Shown here piece after piece: positions 58,625 to 64,000 of a stretch of DNA of 64,000 nt. Both the position numbers and the translations under genes were made by a program. Where the stretch lies: contig JAZGTH010000015.1 in the NCBI GenBank assembly GCA_036877525.1, positions 4,605,001-4,669,000 on the forward strand. Reading direction: 5' to 3'. The stretch comes from Chromobotia macracanthus. Lineage: Eukaryota > Chordata > Actinopteri > Cypriniformes > Botiidae. Numbering within the stretch: position 1 is the stretch's first letter; each line of letters begins with the position of its first letter. The notes under the pieces were generated by a model. It did not search any database. It was given only the letters and a program-made list of their open reading frames with translations, and had not been told where the DNA came from.

Positions 58625-59670
58625 GTGTGTTTGTATATTACATTATTGTATAGATTAAATATACATTATATACATAGATTACATTATATAAATGTATTAA
58701 AGGACTGTATTATGAGAAATAATAATCTGAGATTATACCGAATCAAGAATTTTGAGAGAACTGTATTATTCACCACTTTTAAATCAGACATGTATTGTGT
58801 ATTGTAGCGTCTGATAGAAAATCCAGCTGTGGGTTTGCATGGTTCACAGTAGCCATCAGCGGTTCCTTGATTTCTCCAGCGTGTCACAGATTAGATGGTG
58901 TCATACTGGTTCACTGCCACCACACGCACCTTTATTGGAGCAACAGTGTGTGTACAGAGGTGAATGTTGGTGAAGCTTTGAGATCAATTGTGTTGTATCG
59001 TGTCTGGAACAAAGTGCTCAGACCGTGATGTTGATGTGGTGGAAATTGAATCTTCCAGGAAACGTGCCTGATGAGACGGTGAGATCAATAGAGAAGCGGA
59101 TCGGCCGCCGCACTGGGGCGGAATGAAAATTTCTCTGACCAACCCACCCTGATGTTCTCATACGGCACGTCTCACCGCCGCACGGGCCCAGCGGCAACCA
59201 GAGGCCAAACTTTGCCCATCTGGAAGCGCTCGTACACTCTCTGTAGCAGATGGTAAATTGACCATCTAAAGCAGAGGAGAGCAGCTAGTATGCAGCGGCA
59301 TTAAATGAAGTGATGGTCGCTACAGGGTTTCTTCCTGTTGGAGAACTGATGAGTCATGCAGGTGATGTTGAGTTTAATAATTAATGCTCATCACAGTATT
59401 AACAGCGGACGGGTTTAGGGTTTCCGAAAAGCATTACCAGAATATGAATGTAATTAATAACTGAGTCTAAAACACGTGTTGTATCAAAGCACATAAATAA
59501 ACATGTAATATTACTGTATAGATATTGTTTATTAACAAACGTGAGCATGCTGTGAATATATCAGTAAAAATCAATATTCTGACAATAATATTTTCACATC
59601 CACATGCAAAATAAACAGACTCTGTAATGTTATTTAAAGTAAATATCACAGAAAATACACTAAATTTCCA
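58625..59670. other. Non-coding interval; GC-richer block near 59080-59400
   Basis: 59080-59230 is CpG-rich for this window ('gcggatcggccgccgcactg', 'caccgccgcacgggcccagc'). It is followed by 'aataattaatgctcatcac'. Repeat-free; possibly conserved regulatory DNA. No coding frame supported. Confidence 0.3.
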
Positions 59671-59674
59671 CAGA

Positions 59675-59822
59675 TTTTCCAGTTGTTTAAGATATTGTAT
59701 ACCGTTATTGCTTGGTTGTTTTTTATATATACTGTTAAAAAAAGTTCTACTAACGTTACTGCAAGAACATCTTTTGATAACTTTGAGAGAACTTTAAGAG
59801 AACATCACCCCTGTTAGCTGTG
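59675..59822 (+). mobile_element. Family A MITE-like element, copy 19 (internally deleted)
   Basis: 'ccagttgtttaagatattgt', 'ataccgttattgcttggttg', 'aagttctactaacgttactg' and 'gagaacatcacccctgttag', ending 'ctgtg'. The left terminus and centre are missing. Confidence 0.7.
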
Positions 59823-60176
59823 CTGATTTTCTCGATGGTGTGCAGTATTGGTTAACACATACATGTTTCATACCTGCAGTGTTTCTGTGTCAGCGCTGTA
59901 CTTTGTTTTAAAGGGTCTCCCCACACTGTATTTGAAGATTGTGTGTAAACATGAGGCCAGAGGACAAACACCTTCGTCCGTGTGCCTACAAATGAGCCAG
60001 TAGCATCCGTGGTTGCTTTTTTAGACTGAAATAAATGGTCCAATCATCACTGTGGTTACTGGGACTTTCTGATGCATATGCATGTGCGTGGATGTGCAGA
60101 CGTACATACACAAACACCCGACGCCCGTGCCAACCCCGGCAATGCGGCAGATTTCCCCTCCCTCCCTGCTGTGGCT

Positions 60177-60190
60177 GTTGCCATGGCAAC
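60177..60190. promoter_or_regulatory. RFX X-box palindrome
   Basis: GTTGCCATGGCAAC is a perfect 14-bp palindrome that fits the RFX X-box consensus GTNRCC-NN-RGYAAC at every position. RFX factors regulate ciliary and MHC-type promoters. Here the site lies in a GC-rich, repeat-free block (60040-60380). Function is inferred from the motif only. Confidence 0.45.
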
Positions 60191-60239
60191 AAGCCCCGGC
60201 TTCTGGTGCTGAAAACTTGAATCTGACAGGAAGTGTGAG

Positions 60240-60258
60240 TGGTCTCCAGGGGGCGGGG
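60240..60258 (+). promoter_or_regulatory. CTCF-like site
   Basis: TGGTCTCCAGGGGGCGGGG resembles the CTCF motif core, 10 of 12 positions of CCASYAGRKGGC over 60243-60254 by my count. It lies 50 bp from the X-box. Confidence 0.35.
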
Positions 60259-60344
60259 AACTGGTGGTTTGGATAATAAGGGGGGTGTGGCCCTGAGCAG
60301 GTGTGGACAAGCAGAGTCATTAACTGTCTCTCCTGATCTGTCCC

Positions 60345-60360
60345 ACCTGTTTGCACAGGT
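60345..60360. promoter_or_regulatory. Inverted E-box pair
   Basis: ACCTGT-ttgc-ACAGGT is an exact inverted repeat containing CACCTG and CAGGT, a ZEB/Snail-type paired E-box arrangement. It belongs to the same GC-rich block as the X-box. Confidence 0.3.
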
Positions 60361-60663
60361 CCAGCGCGGGTGCGAAAACATTTACTCCTTTTGTAAATAG
60401 CTCTTGGCTTCCGGGCTCCATGCTGGTAAAAGGTTCACAAACACAAGCTGTTGATTTTACCCCATCTTCACCACCTCAGAGGCTGGGTTAGGAGAGATAG
60501 TGATGCTGTAGAAAAGAGAGACATTCCCTTATAAGATCTGTGAGGCATCTGTGAGGTCAAACTAAGGTGCACCAATAAATCTTGCGCAATAATGCTAGAA
60601 ACGTCATGAGAATGCAAATAGGGTCACTTTTGTTTTCATGTTGATTCATGGTGGAAGTGCTTC

Positions 60664-61005
60664 CCCAGCTAACGGAATGTTCTCAGAACGTTGGCTAACG
60701 TTAAAAAGTTCTCTTAAATTAATCAAGAAATTGTTTGCAGTAATGTTAGTAGTTAGTAAACACTTTTAAGTAATATATATATCATATATCAAAAACATTA
60801 CTTTTAGGTTGTTAGTGGTAGTTTTAAAAATGTTACAGAGTTAAGTAATGTTCTTATAATCAAGTAATAATGTTAATTCAGTGGCTAAAAAACTGGACCT
60901 TTGAACATCTCTAGTACTTCAAAATAAAATTTTTATAACATTTTTGTTACTTAATGAAAACGTTGAAATGTGAAATGTTCTTACAACCTTAAACTGTTAG
61001 CTGGG
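60664..61005 (-). mobile_element. Family A MITE-like element, copy 20, TC duplication
   Basis: Starts CCCAGCTAACGGAATGTTCT and ends 'cttaaactgttagctggg'. TC flanks both ends (60662-60663 and 61006-61007). 342 bp and essentially full length, a good reference copy for the family. Confidence 0.9.
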
Positions 61006-61009
61006 TCCC

Positions 61010-61512
61010 AACTCCAGTCCTGAAGACACACAGAAATCCATATTTTCTATGCCTCCCTTATCTCCTCTGCTAATGAGCTGATGATTTGAATCAGTGTGTT
61101 ACATAATGGGGACATACAAAATGTGCGGTTCTGTGGTTCTCCAGGAGCAGAGCTGAGGGCCACTGTTGTAAAGTACAGTATTAATGAAGACATCGACTCA
61201 GGCGACCTAATGTACCTTTTCTAAAGATATGAAATAAGTCTTGCTCAGATTCTGTGCACTTTTTTGAGATAATGCGTTTATGCGATTACTTGAAAAAAAT
61301 GCTGCAACACAGGTGCAGGAAAGATGCATTAAGAGTTTCCTGACGCATGGGATTTTGGGTGAGCACCTACAAGAGACGTTTCCTTGTGTCTGCGAGCTGA
61401 AACAAGGATCACTTAAGACTCATTGAAAGGTTCTCCGTGTGTGTAGCTGATACCCAAAGGTAGGAAGTTGAGCTGAGATGGGCTTATTTCTGTCATTACA
61501 AGGCTGAATGCT
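61010..61512. other. Non-coding interval, nothing recognised
   Basis: No repeat or coding signal recognised. Confidence 0.4.
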
Positions 61513-61514
61513 TT

Positions 61515-61914
61515 TAGGAAAAGTTCCACTAAAATGAAAATCTGTCATGATTCACTCACCCTCACATCACTCCAAACCTCTGTGGCTTTGTTCTGTGGGA
61601 CACAAAAGATGAAATATTGCACCTTTAGATACATCATATCAAACATCATTGTTTTTAGTCTGTCATACAGAGCTATAGTACACGAGTCCAAATATAAGTC
61701 AGTCATATTTTTATTTTGTCGGTCCTTTATTTTGTTGTTTTGGAGCTTGGCAGCTTTGGTCACTTTAAAACTATTGTTATGCGGAAAGAGAGGCCAGGAT
61801 TATCTTTATATAATATAATTTTTGCATTCCACAGAACAAAGTAATGAAGAGTTTGGAAGGGTAAAACAAAAAATGATGGCAGAATTTTTTTCTAGTTTCA
61901 ACTAACCGTTTAAA
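61515..61914. mobile_element. Family I element, compact copy with long inverted ends
   Basis: Left arm 'aaaatgaaaatctgtcatga', 'ttcactcaccctcacatcac' and 'ctttgttctgtgggacacaa'. Right arm 'gcattccacagaacaaagta', 'atgaagagtttggaagggta' and 'aaaatgatggcagaattttt'. The arms are complementary over about 65 bp with mismatches. Opposing frames of 94 and 72 codons inside are by-products of the repeat. Confidence 0.75.
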
Positions 61915-61919
61915 TGTTG

Positions 61920-62610
61920 ATGAAACTGCTCCCCTGAATATTGTATCGTCTTTATCTGAGCCCAAAGTCTTGGAAGAATTAATTAAGTTCCAAGTTTCGT
62001 ACTGTCTTTTATGTTTGCAATTCTTGTCGAAATTTTTATCCTTTCTTCTCTTCCAACCCATTAATTCCTGATTCCCGTTTCTCAGGAGGAGGTAGCGAAT
62101 GAGCTAGAGACATCAGAAACCTTTTGCGTACTCCATCCTTTATTTTTTTGGTCTCACTTCCACCTATTTCCCCAGCCTCCAATTCCCAACATCCCAGTGC
62201 ACTTCAGAAAGAATTTGATTGACATATCAAGGATTCTCCCCAAACACTTGTGTGAAAATCACTTTTTGAATTTAAGCAAAACGTACACACGTCTTTAATG
62301 TGTCACTCTTTAATGTGTCATCATATCTCCTGCTGCTTCCCCCCGAAGGGTTTGCGTGTTTACGTTCCTCAGCAGGCAGTTCAGAAGGTGATGAGAGAGT
62401 GAGGACGATGCTGTCGAGATCGTAACAATGGCACCAGTAATAGGAGATCTTTGGAGAAGGATGGGAGGGGCTTTTCTACAAGACCTTACTGAATTGCTGT
62501 GAAAACAGAGATTTGATGTAGTAAGATGTGTTCGCGACCAAAACATTTCACAAAAAGTACAAAACGTATTTGTCTTAAAAAGTATTTGTCAAGCTCTAGT
62601 GGATTATGTC
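61920..62610. other. Non-coding interval, nothing recognised
   Basis: No repeat recognised; minus-strand frames of 94 and 78 codons are featureless. Confidence 0.4.
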
Positions 62611-62615
62611 AATGT

Positions 62616-62958
62616 CAAGCTAACAATTTTAGGTTGTAAGAACATTTCCCTAATGTTTACATTAAGTAACAAAAACATTAAAAATGTTGTGTTGAAAGTT
62701 GTAGGTACAATCAAATCATCCAGTTTTTTAAACGTTGTATTAATGTTATTGCTTATTAGAAACATTTTATGTTAACACATTATTCAAACATTTTGTTCTA
62801 TAACATTTTTAAAATGTTATACTAACAACTTAAGATTAACATGTTTGATATTTGCTATATGATGGTAAAAAACGTTGCTGCAAGAATATTTTTTGATAAT
62901 GTTGAGAAAACATTTACAGAATGCTAGCCAACGTTCTGAGAACATTACCTGTTACCCC
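62616..62958 (+). mobile_element. Family A MITE-like element, copy 21
   Basis: Left end 'caagctaacaattttaggtt' (the initial CCC is lost). Right end 'caacgttctgagaacattac' then 'ctgttaccccg' (the terminal AGCTGGG has decayed). The full interior landmarks are present. Confidence 0.85.
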
Positions 62959-62959
62959 G

Positions 62960-64000
62960 TAGGAACTGACTTCATGTATCTACAGCCGTCTTTAGTTACA
63001 GTAAAGTAAAACTCTGCAGATGACAGTTGGTTTTGATATTTTCTCATGCAGTGATGTTCAGACATTTTTAAGTATGACTTAAGTGTTCAAACACATTTTT
63101 GGGGTTCCAGTCTGGCCCACAATGCAACAGGGCTACAGAAGGTCTTTGCTCTTACATAAGAACTGTTACACCATGCCTTGAAACGCTGCACTCAACATTT
63201 CAAAAACGCTCCTCATGACCCAGTTCCTTTAATTGAGCTTTTCTCCTTTTCTCTCCTCGGCTGCGTCTCCTCTAATCCCTCATGACTCAGTGCTTCTCGG
63301 CTCCCCACTCATGTTTCTTATTTGCTGTTGTGCTCTTCTGCCACTTTTACTTCCTGTGGCTCTCCATGTCTCATTACTGCTTCTCCTCCATCCCTTTCTC
63401 CTCTGTCTTTTGTACCTCTCCACTTCTGCTTTTCCAAAGTCCAATATCTTTCTTTCCAGCTCTCTGCCTCTTGATGCTGAGCACCCTGATCCGACTCTTG
63501 CTCAATCTATTATCTCTTTTCCTCTAAAAGCTCAGATCCTGCAGCTTTCTGATCTCTCGTCTTAAGATTCCGCAAAATTGAGCAAATCTGATGTCTTATT
63601 TAGCCTCTTCTTGTTGGAAAAAAAATCACAAATGAGGTCTCTTTAATATCTCAATTGTTTGTCTATGGCAGTCATGAGATTACGGCTGTGCCACGCGCCA
63701 CAAGACTGTCTTGAAATATTGTGGAGGGAATTCTGTGAGAATGAAACATGTCTGCTGACTGCACAGTTTATTTGCACATTGCCTGCACATTGTTGTTTTA
63801 GCGCCTGATTCACCAAATCAATTACACTAATCAGATAACAAACATGGCCACAGAATCTCTGTTGAACACAGTTTGCATGACACAGTTCCTGATCTTTTGG
63901 AAGGGAGGAAGATTTGTGCTTTAGGCTTTTGTCCTGAGATAAAGAACTCTTGAGTTATCTCATATCCACATCTTCTGAGTTACAGAACATGTCTCCCAAA
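62960..64000. other. Non-coding interval to the window end
   Basis: A pyrimidine-rich stretch at 63230-63560 keeps two plus-strand frames open (110 and 81 codons) by composition alone. Both are rich in Leu/Ser/Phe without a recognisable domain. No repeat family recognised. Confidence 0.4.

Noticed and set aside
59986..60381. 131-, 111- and 84-codon minus-strand frames over the same DNA
   Set aside because: Three frames open together reflects GC-rich composition and few stop codons, not coding. None has a recognisable motif.
63233..63565. 110-codon hydrophobic frame resembling membrane segments
   Set aside because: It lies in a CT-rich stretch that encodes Leu/Ser/Phe in any frame, so the hydrophobicity is a composition effect.

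Overview
This window looks like non-coding nuclear DNA from a teleost fish, most likely a cyprinid (carp, goldfish or zebrafish relatives). The base composition is AT-rich. No open reading frame is longer than 164 codons and none reads as a recognisable protein. Microsatellites are frequent, and much of the sequence is short inverted-repeat transposon remnants. Several of these belong to families I know as abundant in cyprinid genomes: the element ending in a degenerate 'ggatagttcaccc...tgtcatcatttactcac' end, the 'GGTAACACTTTACAAT' element, the 'TTTGCAACCCC' element, and tRNA-derived SINE pieces. The organism call rests on these repeats and on the absence of bacterial-style gene packing, so it is an inference.

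I could not support any protein-coding gene, exon, rRNA, functional tRNA, CRISPR array or prokaryotic feature. The window is best read as deep intronic or intergenic sequence. Nearly all features listed are mobile-element remnants, simple repeats, local duplications and a few candidate regulatory sites. Family letters A to K are labels of convenience used only here.

Layout. Family A (termini CCCAGCTAAC / GTTAGCTGGG, up to about 345 bp, very rich in AACGTT) has about 21 full or partial copies spread over the whole window on both strands. Family B (termini TTAAAGCTGCAATC / GATTGCAGCTTTAA, about 290 bp) has five copies. Family C (termini AAAGGTAGGGTAGGCA / TGCCTACCCTACCTTT, about 365 bp) has six. 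Single or double copies of other TIR elements are D (10911-11278), E (18248-18605), F, G, I, J and K. There are SINE or LINE-tail fragments near 2.2, 6.4, 33.6, 44.8 and 57.2 kb. Local duplications lie at 8.55-9.26 kb, where two copies of a segment of about 190 bp flank a family-A element exactly, and at 12.0-14.15 kb, where two segments alternate X...Y-X-Y. A 29-bp minisatellite is at 24.4 kb.

Candidate regulatory DNA. The clearest single site is a near-consensus RE1/NRSE (REST-binding) element at 38128-38148 on the minus strand, which would fit a neuronal or neuroendocrine host locus. Others are an exact-consensus RFX X-box palindrome (60177-60190) with a CTCF-like site and paired E-boxes within 200 bp, a CpG-dense cluster with a CRE palindrome (6173-6355), paired CCAAT-TGACGA boxes (4510-4540), and a homeodomain-motif-rich, repeat-free block (41380-41760). 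I found no new gene system. The most distinctive structural observations are the variable 2-bp target-site duplications of family A, the duplication framing one A copy, and the X/Y duplication.
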